DNA of 7,784 bases from Chloroflexota bacterium (GTDB taxonomy: Bacteria; Chloroflexota; Anaerolineae; 4572-78): positions 1 through 7,784 of the forward strand of contig JAJRSQ010000291.1 in assembly GCA_024278725.1 (NCBI GenBank). The letters are read 5' to 3'. Below are positions 1 through 5,984 of the stretch, in pieces. The translations under genes were made by a program, and so were the position numbers. Numbering within the stretch: position 1 is the first letter of the stretch; each line of letters starts with the position of its first letter. Under the pieces are notes generated by a model, which ran no database searches, had not been told where the DNA came from, and worked only from the letters and a program-made list of their open reading frames with translations.

Positions 1-302
1 CCTTCATCGTCCAGCAGGCTTACAACATACACCGGAATTTCATCACCGACGTTTATTTCGGCGAGATACTCCGGGTCAACGCGATCCAGGTCTTTTGCGC
101 GAATGATCCCCTCATATTTCGAGCGGACATTCACCAGAATCTCGTTTGAACTGATGCTGACGACGGTTCCCCTGATGATAGTTCCCCGTTCCAGCGATTG
201 AAGCTCCATGTCGGTTGAATCCAACAGTTGCTCCATTGTCATTTCGTCTTCGGGTGTGTTGAGTGTATTATTGGGTGTATTCGTGACCTCTCCCATGTGC
301 AT
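1..302 (-). CDS. rpsA: 30S ribosomal protein S1, N-terminal part (runs off left edge)
   Basis: The gene reads leftward and is cut by the window edge; 100 codons are visible. S1 binds mRNA on the 30S subunit and helps translation initiation. After an acidic, Thr/Asn-rich leader of about 20 residues comes MEQLLDST (23-30). The first S1/OB-fold repeat starts near residue 38 with ERGTIIRGTVVSISSNEILV and continues through an SKYEGII segment (61-67) to an acidic end at the edge. This is the family's usual pattern of E-x-G-x-I-x-G-x-VV ... VLV-x-V ... K-x-EG-I. I chose the ATG at 302; a second in-frame ATG lies at 296. A strong Shine-Dalgarno sequence (AGGAGGA, 323-317 on the minus strand) lies 14 nt before the first ATG, which is longer than usual, but no nearer start codon fits. 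A promoter lies at 346-374. Another multi-S1-domain protein is possible because only one domain is visible. Confidence 0.85.
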   Translation of the reverse strand, partial: MHMGEVTNTPNNTLNTPEDEMTMEQLLDSTDMELQSLERGTIIRGTVVSISSNEILVNVRSKYEGIIRAKDLDRVDPEYLAEINVGDEIPVYVVSLLDDE

Positions 303-316
303 GAAACCTAAATGGC

Positions 317-323
317 TCCTCCT
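317..323 (-). promoter_or_regulatory. Ribosome binding site of the S1 gene
   Basis: AGGAGGA on the minus strand is a near-perfect anti-16S match. It lies 14 nt upstream of the ATG at 302. The long spacer is unusual, but no alternative ATG, GTG or TTG exists in the frame between the two. Confidence 0.6.
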
Positions 324-345
324 TCAATTAATGCTTTTCAGCCCC

Positions 346-374
346 ATTATACTGTACTTCTTTATAAAAATCAA
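346..374 (-). promoter_or_regulatory. Sigma70-type promoter for the S1 gene
   Basis: On the minus strand TTGATT (374-369) is separated by exactly 17 nt from a perfect TATAAT (351-346). Transcription would begin near 339-340 and give a leader of about 38 nt before the ATG at 302, with the Shine-Dalgarno sequence inside it. It sits in the 117-base gap between the glycosyltransferase stop and rpsA. This suggests S1 is transcribed on its own even if there is read-through from upstream. Confidence 0.7.
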
Positions 375-419
375 TCACGTATTTTATTTTGTGAAAATGG
401 GTGCTGTCTCTTCCTTTTT

Positions 420-1670
420 TTATGGGGAAACTTGCTTCACCGCCAGCGCCGGCTGGGGGTGTCCCGCCAGTACTGCACTGTAAACGGTGACAATCTGTTC
501 CCCGACTTGTTCCCACGTGTAATTTTTGTGAATGCGCTGCCGCAGGGCGTTCCCCCGTCTGATGCGCGCTTCCACCGGCATGTCCAGCGCTGTTTCTATG
601 GCTGTTGCCAATGCCGATGCACTCCGTTCGGTGGCGTAAATACCGTGATGCCCCAAATATTCCTGACTCACGGGGGTTTTAAAGGCGACGGTGGGCAACG
701 CCATGCTGGCGTAATTCAGGATTTTCCCGTTCCCTTCCGTATTCGACAACTTCGGCGCGAGGGCAATATCCCCCACCGCCAGATATTTCGCCAGCGTTTC
801 ATAGGGGATTTTCCCGGTGAAGGTGACGCGGTTGTGTACCTGCAAACTTCGGGCGAGTTGTCTGTAATGTTCCACCGCCGGGAAACCCATCAGCAGCAGA
901 TGAAAATCATCACGCTGCGCCGAGAGCTTTTGCAGGGCTTCCAGCATCAAATCCACACCCTGATAGCGGGTCAGCAAGCCGACGTACACCAGTATTTTTT
1001 TGTCTTCCGGCAGCCCCAGCTCCCGTTTGAAGGCGGCGATGTCGGTTTCGGAAAAATTGTGGGGGCTGAATGTATCGGGATTCACGCAATCGGGCGTGGG
1101 GTGAATGCGTCCCGTCGGCACGCCGAATTCGGTGTGCAAAAGGGATGCGCCGTGCGCCGAACTGGTGTAAATCGCGTTGCCCATATGGCTGATTCGTTTT
1201 TCAAGCCGGTGAACCAGTTTGAAGAAGAAACTGTCTTTGGTCAAAAATGCGTGGTCGAGCATCTCGCTGGTGAGGCTGCCCTGAAAGTCGAAAATCAGCG
1301 GCGCGCCGGTCAACTTGCTCAATATCCAACCCATCAACCCGCCTTCATGCAAATGCCCGTGAATGATGTCCGGTTTGAGCTTCAGGGCGAGGAATATCGC
1401 TTTGATGCCCATGAGTACATCCAGATAAATTTTATGCCGGGATGACCCCACTTCGATGCGGTAATTGAAGGGAACGCCCCAACTGCGGCGCACATCAACG
1501 CCCCAAATGTCTCTGCCGTTGGGATACGCCAAAATAGTCACCTGATGCCCCAACCGGCGCAAAACCACGGCTTCTTCCAGAATGCGAACATGGCAACCGT
1601 AGTCGGCGAAAAACATAGTGGGCGCGAGCATCAGAATATTATATTTTCGTGGTGCGGTGAGTTGACCCAT
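420..1670 (-). CDS. GT4-family glycosyltransferase (GT-B fold)
   Basis: This is a complete 416-residue protein, a usual length for family GT4 retaining glycosyltransferases. These move a sugar from a nucleotide-sugar to a lipid, glycan or small acceptor at the cytoplasmic face of the membrane. The N-terminal Rossmann half opens with YNILMLAPTMFFADYGCHVR (10-29), followed by LRRLGHQVTILAY (38-49) and the KPDIIHGHLHEGG segment (99-111). The C-terminal donor-binding half starts near 225 with KILVYVGLLTRYQGVD (225-240) and continues with RVTFTGKIPYETLAKYL (281-297). It then reaches the donor-site segment from E312 through GNGK to LNYASMALPTVAF (318-330). In that segment the usual second Glu of the E-x7-E motif is replaced by Asn (N319). 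There is no signal peptide or membrane helix. The ATG at 1670 is preferred over the TTG at 1676 because GGGGGA lies 9 nt before it. Acceptor and sugar cannot be inferred; no other sugar gene is nearby. Confidence 0.85.
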   Translation of the reverse strand: MGQLTAPRKYNILMLAPTMFFADYGCHVRILEEAVVLRRLGHQVTILAYPNGRDIWGVDVRRSWGVPFNYRIEVGSSRHKIYLDVLMGIKAIFLALKLKPDIIHGHLHEGGLMGWILSKLTGAPLIFDFQGSLTSEMLDHAFLTKDSFFFKLVHRLEKRISHMGNAIYTSSAHGASLLHTEFGVPTGRIHPTPDCVNPDTFSPHNFSETDIAAFKRELGLPEDKKILVYVGLLTRYQGVDLMLEALQKLSAQRDDFHLLLMGFPAVEHYRQLARSLQVHNRVTFTGKIPYETLAKYLAVGDIALAPKLSNTEGNGKILNYASMALPTVAFKTPVSQEYLGHHGIYATERSASALATAIETALDMPVEARIRRGNALRQRIHKNYTWEQVGEQIVTVYSAVLAGHPQPALAVKQVSP

Positions 1671-1679
1671 CCACAAATA

Positions 1680-1685
1680 TCCCCC
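1680..1685 (-). promoter_or_regulatory. Ribosome binding site of the glycosyltransferase
   Basis: GGGGGA on the minus strand lies 9 nt before the ATG at 1670. That spacing supports this ATG over the TTG two codons upstream (1676), which would leave only 3 nt. Confidence 0.5.
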
Positions 1686-1699
1686 AAGAAACTATTTCC

Positions 1700-1727
1700 A
1701 TTGTAGTGCAAAAAAATCAAAATGCAA
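1700..1727 (-). promoter_or_regulatory. Candidate promoter for the glycosyltransferase
   Basis: On the minus strand TTGCAT (1727-1722), a 16-nt T-rich spacer and TACAAT (1705-1700) form a plausible sigma70 promoter with a leader of about 20 nt. The -35 box is only a partial match. A short inverted repeat (GCAAGA, one base, TCTTGC; 1724-1736) overlaps the -35 and could be an operator half-site pair. A second, more distant candidate is TTGTCT (1840-1835), 17 nt, then TATAAT (1817-1812), inside the outer repeat arm. Confidence 0.4.
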
Positions 1728-1827
1728 GATTCTTGCCGGGGCGCGGAAAACTAATGGCGAGACCCAATGTGCGACTCTTTTCAAAATCAACCAATGGATA
1801 GAACACAGATAATTATAATGCCCTATG

Positions 1828-1868
1828 GGTACACAGACAACACGGATTAAACTGATTTTCGCTGATTT
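1828..1868 (+). repeat. Left arm of imperfect long inverted repeat
   Basis: The reverse complement of this 41-base stretch aligns without gaps to 2066-2106 with 28 of 41 identical positions, including a run of seven (GAAAATC with its G) and AATCCG. The arm is built from repeated ACACRGAT/CTGATT-like words (for example 1802-1810, 1830-1838, 1839-1848). It resembles the dispersed intergenic family of the CACGGATTTTCACAGAT type seen in many environmental bacterial genomes. Confidence 0.6.
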
Positions 1869-1891
1869 TTTAAAAATTTATGGGTCTTTAG

Positions 1892-2051
1892 GAATTCAGG
1901 GGGGGGTGTCATTGCGAGCGAAGCGAAGTTGAAAATACCCGAAGGGTGCAATCTCTATGAACGTTAGCGGAGATTGCTTACCCCCGCCGGGGCACAGGTC
2001 GGCGCAAAAAACGCGCCTCGCAATGACATTTCATAAATTCCCCCTAAATTC
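1892..2051. repeat. CATTGCGAG palindromic element (REP/MITE-like)
   Basis: The core is a perfect 12-bp inverted repeat, TGTCATTGCGAG (1907-1918) and CTCGCAATGACA (2017-2028). It is flanked by a second inverted pair with 11 of 12 matches, GAATTCAGGGGG (1892-1903) and CCCCCTAAATTC (2040-2051). Between the core arms lie four perfect short stems: ACCC/GGGT (1937-1947), GCAATCTC/GAGATTGC (1948-1955 and 1970-1977), CCCC/GGGG (1982-1992) and GGCGC/GCGCC (2001-2017). The CATTGCGAGCGAAGCGAAG word is typical of non-coding repeats dispersed in many bacterial genomes. No transposase is present, so this would be a non-autonomous element. Confidence 0.7.
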
Positions 2052-2065
2052 TGATTGAGCCAAAC

Positions 2066-2106
2066 TTATCTGTGAAAATCCGGAAAATCCGCGCCATCTG
2101 CGTTCC
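2066..2106 (+). repeat. Right arm of imperfect long inverted repeat
   Basis: This is the partner of 1828-1868. It contains TCTGTGAAAATCCGG and CATCTGCGTTCC words characteristic of a widespread intergenic repeat family. Together the two arms bracket the CATTGCGAG element. This arrangement suggests one repeat inserted into, or co-transposed with, another. Confidence 0.6.
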
Positions 2107-2123
2107 AATCCGGCATTTTCCGG
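2080..2123. repeat. Hairpin with 9-bp perfect stem
   Basis: CCGGAAAAT (2080-2088) and ATTTTCCGG (2115-2123) are perfect reverse complements separated by 26 bases. The left stem lies inside the right outer repeat arm. No T-run follows on the plus strand, so it is not a clear terminator. Confidence 0.5.
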
Positions 2124-2157
2124 AGTGTTGCACATCAGACTGGCGAGTTGTCCCCAA

Positions 2158-2178
2158 ATCTGCCGAATTGCGGCAGAT
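2158..2178. promoter_or_regulatory. Palindrome abutting the importer promoter (possible operator)
   Basis: ATCTGCCG, a 5-base spacer (AATTG), then CGGCAGAT form a perfect 8-bp inverted repeat. It ends two bases before the -35 box at 2181. Size and position suit a binding site for a dimeric regulator acting on the importer operon. It could equally be an incidental hairpin; no regulator gene is in the window. Confidence 0.45.
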
Positions 2179-2180
2179 GC

Positions 2181-2209
2181 TTGACTTTTGCGCGGCACAT
2201 TCGTACAAT
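2181..2209 (+). promoter_or_regulatory. Sigma70-type promoter of the ABC importer operon
   Basis: TTGACT (2181-2186), a 17-nt spacer and TACAAT (2204-2209) match the sigma70 consensus at five of six bases in each box with ideal spacing. Transcription would begin near 2216, giving a leader of about 27 nt. An AAAGGA ribosome binding site (2232-2237) precedes the ATG at 2243 by 5 nt. Confidence 0.75.
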
Positions 2210-2242
2210 GCAATCATACTTTTATGAAAAGAAAGGAACACT

Positions 2243-3994
2243 ATGTCTGAACAGTCTGGCAAAAAACGATGGATTCCTTTGGCGGCGGTTTTGCTGGTTA
2301 TCTGCTTGCTTGCCGCGTGTGTGATTGGAGTGCTCGGTATGTGGGCTATTTCCAAAAACGTCGCCGAAACCGGCGTGACCATCATTGAAACGCGCGTCCC
2401 GGATGCGGGCAATGGCTCAACCACCCCCCCCGAAGACCAACCCACCCCACCCCCAATGCCAACCTTCGCCCCGGCTTCCCCCGGCGAACAGGTGTTGACC
2501 ATCCCCGGCGGCGACCCGCCCACGCTCGACCCGCATCTCAGCGGCGACGCAACCTCGGCGGTGTATGTGGTGGAAATCTTCAGCGGGTTGGTGGCGTATG
2601 ATGTGAATCTAAACCTTGTGCCGGACATTGCCGAAAGCTGGGACGTTGGCGGCGACGGCACGGTGTACACCTTCTATCTGCGGAAGGGCGTGAAATTCCA
2701 CAACGGCAAACCCGTCCGCGCACAGGATTTCAAATGGTCGTTTGAACGGGCATGCGATTTCAAAACCGGCTCCTCTACCGCCGCCACCTATATGGGCGAT
2801 ATTGTGGGCTGTCTCGACAAGCTTCGCGGGCGCGCCGATGAAGTTTCAGGCGTGAAAGTGATTGATGACAACACCCTGGAAATCACCATTGATGCGCCGA
2901 AAGCCTATTTCCTGTCGAAGCTGACCTATCCCACCGCTTATGTGCTGGATCAGGAAAATGTGGAACGCGGCGGGCGCACGTGGACGGACAACCCGAACGG
3001 CACGGGTCCCTTCAAGCTGGATAGCATCAATTTTGGGGAATCCATTGTTCTGCGCAAAAATGAAAACTATTACCGCGACCCCCAACCGCAACTCGACCGG
3101 ATTAATTTTGCCCTCTCCGGCGGTTCGGCGATGATTCGGTACGAGAATGACGAACTGGACGCGACCCCCGTCGGGCTGGCGGACATTGAGCGCGTGACCG
3201 ACCCGACCAATCCCCTCAACGCGGAGTTGATGTCCGGCACGCGGCTCAGTGTGTTCTATTTGGGTTTCAATGTGAACAAGCCTCCCTTCGACGACCCGAA
3301 AGTGCGGCAGGCATTCAATTACGCCCTCAACAAAAATAAAATTGTGAGCGTGGTATATAAAGAAACAGTTCCCATTGCAGAGGGGATTGTGCCGCCCGGC
3401 ATCCCCGGTTACACCAACCCCGATTTGGTTCCGCTGGAATACGACCCCCGGAAAGCATTGGATTTGATTGCCGAATCGAAGTACGGCGACGTGACCGAAT
3501 TCCCCGATATAACGCTGTACACCACCGGCGCCGGTGGCTCGCCCGCACGCATTACTGAAGCCATTGTTGCTTCATTAAAAGAAGAATTGGGGGTGGATAT
3601 CGCCATTCAGCAAACCGATTGGGCGACCTTCCTGTCCGACATCACCAGCCCCGAAAACCCGTATCAGATGTACCAATTGGGCTGGATTGCCGATTATCCC
3701 GACCCGCAAAACTTCCTGGATTTGCTTTTCCACAGCGACAGCAACCAGAATCACATGGGTTACAGCAACCCGGATGTGGATGCCTTGCTGGACAAAGCGG
3801 GGGTGGAGCAAGACCCGCAAACGCGCACGGAACTTTACCGGCAGGCGGAGCAACTCATCATCAATGATGCGCCGTGGGTTCCGCTCTATTTCGACTTTGA
3901 GCAATGGCTGGTGAAACCGCGCGTCAAAGGGTTCTTCATCCCCCCGATGATTGTGCCGAAATTCCAGTATATTTCCATCAGCAACGAAGGGTAG
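2243..3994 (+). CDS. ABC transporter substrate-binding protein, family 5 (peptide/nickel type)
   Basis: This 583-residue protein is the extracytoplasmic receptor of the importer encoded downstream. A short basic N-terminus (KKR, 7-9) leads into a hydrophobic segment (about 11-36). Within it, LAAC (23-26) fits a lipobox, but hydrophobic residues continue after the Cys, so an uncleaved membrane anchor is also possible. A Thr/Pro-rich linker (about 59-80) follows. The SBP_bac_5 domain begins near 84 with DPPTLDPHLSGD (91-102). The family signature spans 126-168: VPDIAESWDV, then the FYLRKGVKFHNGKPV segment and DFKWSFE. C171 and C190 could form the disulfide seen in DppA-like proteins. The domain runs to the C-terminus and is a little longer overall than E. 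coli DppA because of the anchor and linker. Ligand (di- or oligopeptide, nickel complex or other) is not decided. The stop is 3 nt before dppB. Confidence 0.93.
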   Translation: MSEQSGKKRWIPLAAVLLVICLLAACVIGVLGMWAISKNVAETGVTIIETRVPDAGNGSTTPPEDQPTPPPMPTFAPASPGEQVLTIPGGDPPTLDPHLSGDATSAVYVVEIFSGLVAYDVNLNLVPDIAESWDVGGDGTVYTFYLRKGVKFHNGKPVRAQDFKWSFERACDFKTGSSTAATYMGDIVGCLDKLRGRADEVSGVKVIDDNTLEITIDAPKAYFLSKLTYPTAYVLDQENVERGGRTWTDNPNGTGPFKLDSINFGESIVLRKNENYYRDPQPQLDRINFALSGGSAMIRYENDELDATPVGLADIERVTDPTNPLNAELMSGTRLSVFYLGFNVNKPPFDDPKVRQAFNYALNKNKIVSVVYKETVPIAEGIVPPGIPGYTNPDLVPLEYDPRKALDLIAESKYGDVTEFPDITLYTTGAGGSPARITEAIVASLKEELGVDIAIQQTDWATFLSDITSPENPYQMYQLGWIADYPDPQNFLDLLFHSDSNQNHMGYSNPDVDALLDKAGVEQDPQTRTELYRQAEQLIINDAPWVPLYFDFEQWLVKPRVKGFFIPPMIVPKFQYISISNEG

Positions 3995-3997
3995 GAC

Positions 3998-4930
3998 ATG
4001 CTTTCGTACATTGTCCGCCGAATGCTGTGGCTGCCGGTGTTGCTGGCAATCATGATTTTCATCACCTTTTGGCTGGGTTTTTACGGACCGGGCAGTCCCG
4101 AACAGGTGCTGCTCGGTCAGCGGTACAGTCCCGAAACTGCCGCGCTGGTGCGCCGGCAATGGGGGCTTGATAAGCCTTTTTGGGTACAATACGGACGATA
4201 TGTGCTCAATTACGTCTCATTGAATTTCGGCGAGTCGCTCACCAAATATCCGGGTCAGCCGGTGGCGACACTGCTGGCGCGGCGATTGCCCATCACCCTG
4301 CAATTGAATTTTGCGGCAGTGATGCTCGGCGTGCCCGTCGGATTGCTCTTCGGCGCGATTGCCGCCTATTATCACGGCTCATGGTTTGATAGGGGCATCA
4401 TCTTTGTTTCCGTCTTTCTGCGCGCCATCCCCACGCTGGTTGCGGGTCCGATTTTGCTGTTTATTTTTGCCAAACAATTGAAATTGCTGCCGGTGGGCGG
4501 TTGGGATGGCATCTTTAGCCCCAGCGCCATTTTGCCGGTGGCGATTCTTTCAACCGGCATCATCGCCGGATTTGCCCGGCAAACGCGGGCAAACGTGCTT
4601 GATGTGCTCAACTCCGATTATGTCCGCACCGCCCGCGCCAAAGGGCTTTCAGAGGTGCGGGTGCTGCTGGGACACGTGTTGCAAAACGCGCTCATCCCGC
4701 TGATAACAATTTTCGGATTCATGTTGGGCGGTATGGTGGAAGGCACGCTCATCACCGAGACGATTTTCGGCATTCCCGGTATGGGGCTGCTGGCATTTGA
4801 AGCCATCAACGCGCGCGATTATCCCATCGTCATCGCCATCACCGTGCTGGCGGCGGTGGTGTTCGCCCTGTCGAATTTGTGGGCAGACCTGTTCTACGGG
4901 GTCATTGACCCCCGCATCCGCAATACCTGA
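3998..4930 (+). CDS. dppB: ABC importer inner-membrane permease, DppB/OppB type
   Basis: This complete 310-residue integral membrane subunit is of normal length for the family. The first helix spans about 9-28, followed by a periplasmic segment with LGQRYSPETAALVRRQWGLD (39-58) and the conserved FWVQYGRYVLNYVSLNFGES segment (61-80). The remaining helices follow, including about 105-125, 132-157 and 178-194. The cytoplasmic EAA loop, which docks on the ATPases, is DYVRTARAKGLSEVRVLLGH (207-226) followed by VLQNALIP. ETIFGIPGMGLL (254-265) and a C-terminal DPRIR (304-308) are typical. It starts 3 nt after the preceding stop, with GAAGGG (3986-3991) overlapping that stop, so translation is probably coupled. 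It should pair with DppC to form the channel. The symbol denotes family; substrate is unproven. Confidence 0.92.
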   Translation: MLSYIVRRMLWLPVLLAIMIFITFWLGFYGPGSPEQVLLGQRYSPETAALVRRQWGLDKPFWVQYGRYVLNYVSLNFGESLTKYPGQPVATLLARRLPITLQLNFAAVMLGVPVGLLFGAIAAYYHGSWFDRGIIFVSVFLRAIPTLVAGPILLFIFAKQLKLLPVGGWDGIFSPSAILPVAILSTGIIAGFARQTRANVLDVLNSDYVRTARAKGLSEVRVLLGHVLQNALIPLITIFGFMLGGMVEGTLITETIFGIPGMGLLAFEAINARDYPIVIAITVLAAVVFALSNLWADLFYGVIDPRIRNT

Positions 4931-4972
4931 CATCGGACGTATTCCATAATTTCACGCACTGCGCAATATCTT

Positions 4973-5060
4973 TGCAACCCTGCAACCCTGCAACCCTGAA
5001 ACTTTGAAACCTTGAATCTTGAACACAAAACCTGAAACTCGAAACCTGAAACCTGAAATT
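4973..5060 (+). repeat. Degenerate 8-nt tandem repeat between dppB and dppC
   Basis: Three exact TGCAACCC units (4973-4996) run directly into TGAAACTT, TGAAACCT and TGAATCTT. After an irregular stretch come TGAAACTC, GAAACC, TGAAACC and TGAAATTG. The period is close to 8 nt with drift to 7. Similar GAAACCTGAAACC stretches are common intergenic repeats in several environmental lineages. The block occupies the space where a dppC ribosome binding site would be expected. Confidence 0.8.
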
Positions 5061-5087
5061 GTGGCATTGAATGCCAAACCGCGCACC

Positions 5088-5984
5088 ATGTTCAGCGACA
5101 CGGCGAATCGGTTCAGCCGCAATTTGCCCGCCATGATGGGCGTGGTGGTGGCGGTAGCAATGTATGCCGTCGCAATTTTTGCGCCGCTGCTCGTCACCGC
5201 CGATTATTCCGCCATTGATTTGGACAACGTGCGTTCCGGTCCCATCCTGCAACATTATTTCGGCACGGATGAATTGGGGCGCGACGTGTACAGCCGGGTG
5301 ATTTGGGCGACGCGGTCGGCGGCATTTGTCTCAATTTTCGTCCCCGCGCTCAGCCTGATTTTGGGCGTCTTTTTCGGTATGCTTGCCGGATATTTTGGCG
5401 GATGGGTTGATACGATTATAATGCGGGTGGGCGATATCCTATTTGCCTTTCCCGGATTATTGTTCGTTTTCTTTATTGCTGCTACAATAAAACCGGCGGT
5501 TCTGGATTGGGTCAAAACCATTGGGTTGCGAGAATTTGCCAAACAAGGTTATGTGGATTACATTGTTATCTTCAGCGCACTAGCGTTGGTTGGCTGGCCC
5601 GGTTTGGCACGACTGGTGCGCGGACAATTTTTAACGTTACGAAACAGAGAATTTGTATTGGCAGCGCGAGCCATTGGGACATCAAACTGGAAAATTGCCA
5701 TTCGGCATATTTTGCCAAACGCCTTGACCCCCGTCATTGTGGCGGTTTCCGGGGGAATCGGCGGGGCAATTGCCGCCGAAACGAGCCTCAGTTTTTTGGG
5801 CGTGGGCTTGCAGCCGCCAAACCCCAGTTGGGGGCAAATGATCAGCGATTATTACGTCTATTGGCGCAGCGCGGATTTGTGGCCCCTGCTCTTAATACCA
5901 TCAATCATTTTAGTAGCCGTTATCTTAGCATTTACCTTCATTGGCGATGGTTTGCACGAAGCATTGAACCCTTATTTGGAATAA
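5088..5984 (+). CDS. dppC: ABC importer inner-membrane permease, DppC/OppC type
   Basis: With the ATG at 5088 the protein has 298 residues, normal for DppC. Upstream in-frame starts exist (GTG 5061, giving 307 residues; TTG 5019, giving 321), but the added residues come wholly or partly from the repeat block, and none of the starts has a good Shine-Dalgarno sequence. The ATG is favoured because FSDTANRFSRNLPAMMGVVV resembles the short cytoplasmic lead into helix 1 (about 14-35) seen in the family. HYFGTDELGRDVYSRVIWAT (56-75) is the hallmark DppC periplasmic segment. The EAA loop is REFVLAARAIGTSNWKIAIR (187-206) followed by HILPNAL. ETSLSFLGVGLQPPNPSWGQ (231-250) is also diagnostic. A segment around 134-158 (IKPAVLDWVKTIGLREFAKQ onward) looks like an extra loop between helices compared with E. 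coli DppC. It partners with DppB. Confidence 0.9.
   Translation: MFSDTANRFSRNLPAMMGVVVAVAMYAVAIFAPLLVTADYSAIDLDNVRSGPILQHYFGTDELGRDVYSRVIWATRSAAFVSIFVPALSLILGVFFGMLAGYFGGWVDTIIMRVGDILFAFPGLLFVFFIAATIKPAVLDWVKTIGLREFAKQGYVDYIVIFSALALVGWPGLARLVRGQFLTLRNREFVLAARAIGTSNWKIAIRHILPNALTPVIVAVSGGIGGAIAAETSLSFLGVGLQPPNPSWGQMISDYYVYWRSADLWPLLLIPSIILVAVILAFTFIGDGLHEALNPYLE

Larger units (their letters stand above)
303..419. other. Intergenic gap between glycosyltransferase and S1 genes
   Basis: This AT-rich gap holds the S1 promoter and ribosome binding site listed separately. I looked for a hairpin followed by T's just after the glycosyltransferase stop on the minus strand and found none, so no intrinsic terminator can be claimed between the two genes. 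Confidence 0.6.
1671..2242. other. Divergent intergenic region packed with repeats and promoters
   Basis: This 572-base region lies between the divergently transcribed glycosyltransferase and ABC importer genes. I find no credible coding sequence. It contains, left to right: the candidate minus-strand promoter, an outer repeat arm (1828-1868), the CATTGCGAG palindromic element (1892-2051), the second outer arm (2066-2106), a hairpin (2080-2123), an 8-bp palindrome (2158-2178) and the importer promoter (2181-2209). Confidence 0.75.

Noticed and set aside
312..1445. Long open frame of 377 codons on the plus strand opposite the glycosyltransferase
   Set aside because: It is an antisense shadow. 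The minus-strand frame has clear GT4 motifs, while this one has a low-complexity, Arg/Gln/His-rich translation and no ribosome binding site.
1907..2028. tRNA gene suggested by the cloverleaf-like stems
   Set aside because: The arms do not have tRNA dimensions, the element is 122 bases long, and the T-loop and anticodon-loop consensus are absent.
2080..2123. Intrinsic terminator
   Set aside because: The 9-bp stem has a 26-base loop and no following T-run on the plus strand, and there is no upstream plus-strand gene to terminate.
2044..2670. 208-codon minus-strand frame over the importer promoter and the binding protein start
   Set aside because: It runs through the repeat region and opposite a well-supported gene; the Ser/Thr/Gly-rich translation matches no family I know.
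4973..4996. G-quadruplex on the minus strand
   Set aside because: Only three GGG runs occur; the fourth is absent, so a stable three-tier quadruplex is not supported.
4973..5060. CRISPR-like array
   Set aside because: Units are only about 8 nt, contiguous and degenerate, with no spacers and no cas genes.
5395..5422. TTGGCG-16-TATAAT promoter-like pair inside dppC
   Set aside because: It lies within conserved coding sequence far from the next gene, and the -35 is weak; chance occurrence is likely.
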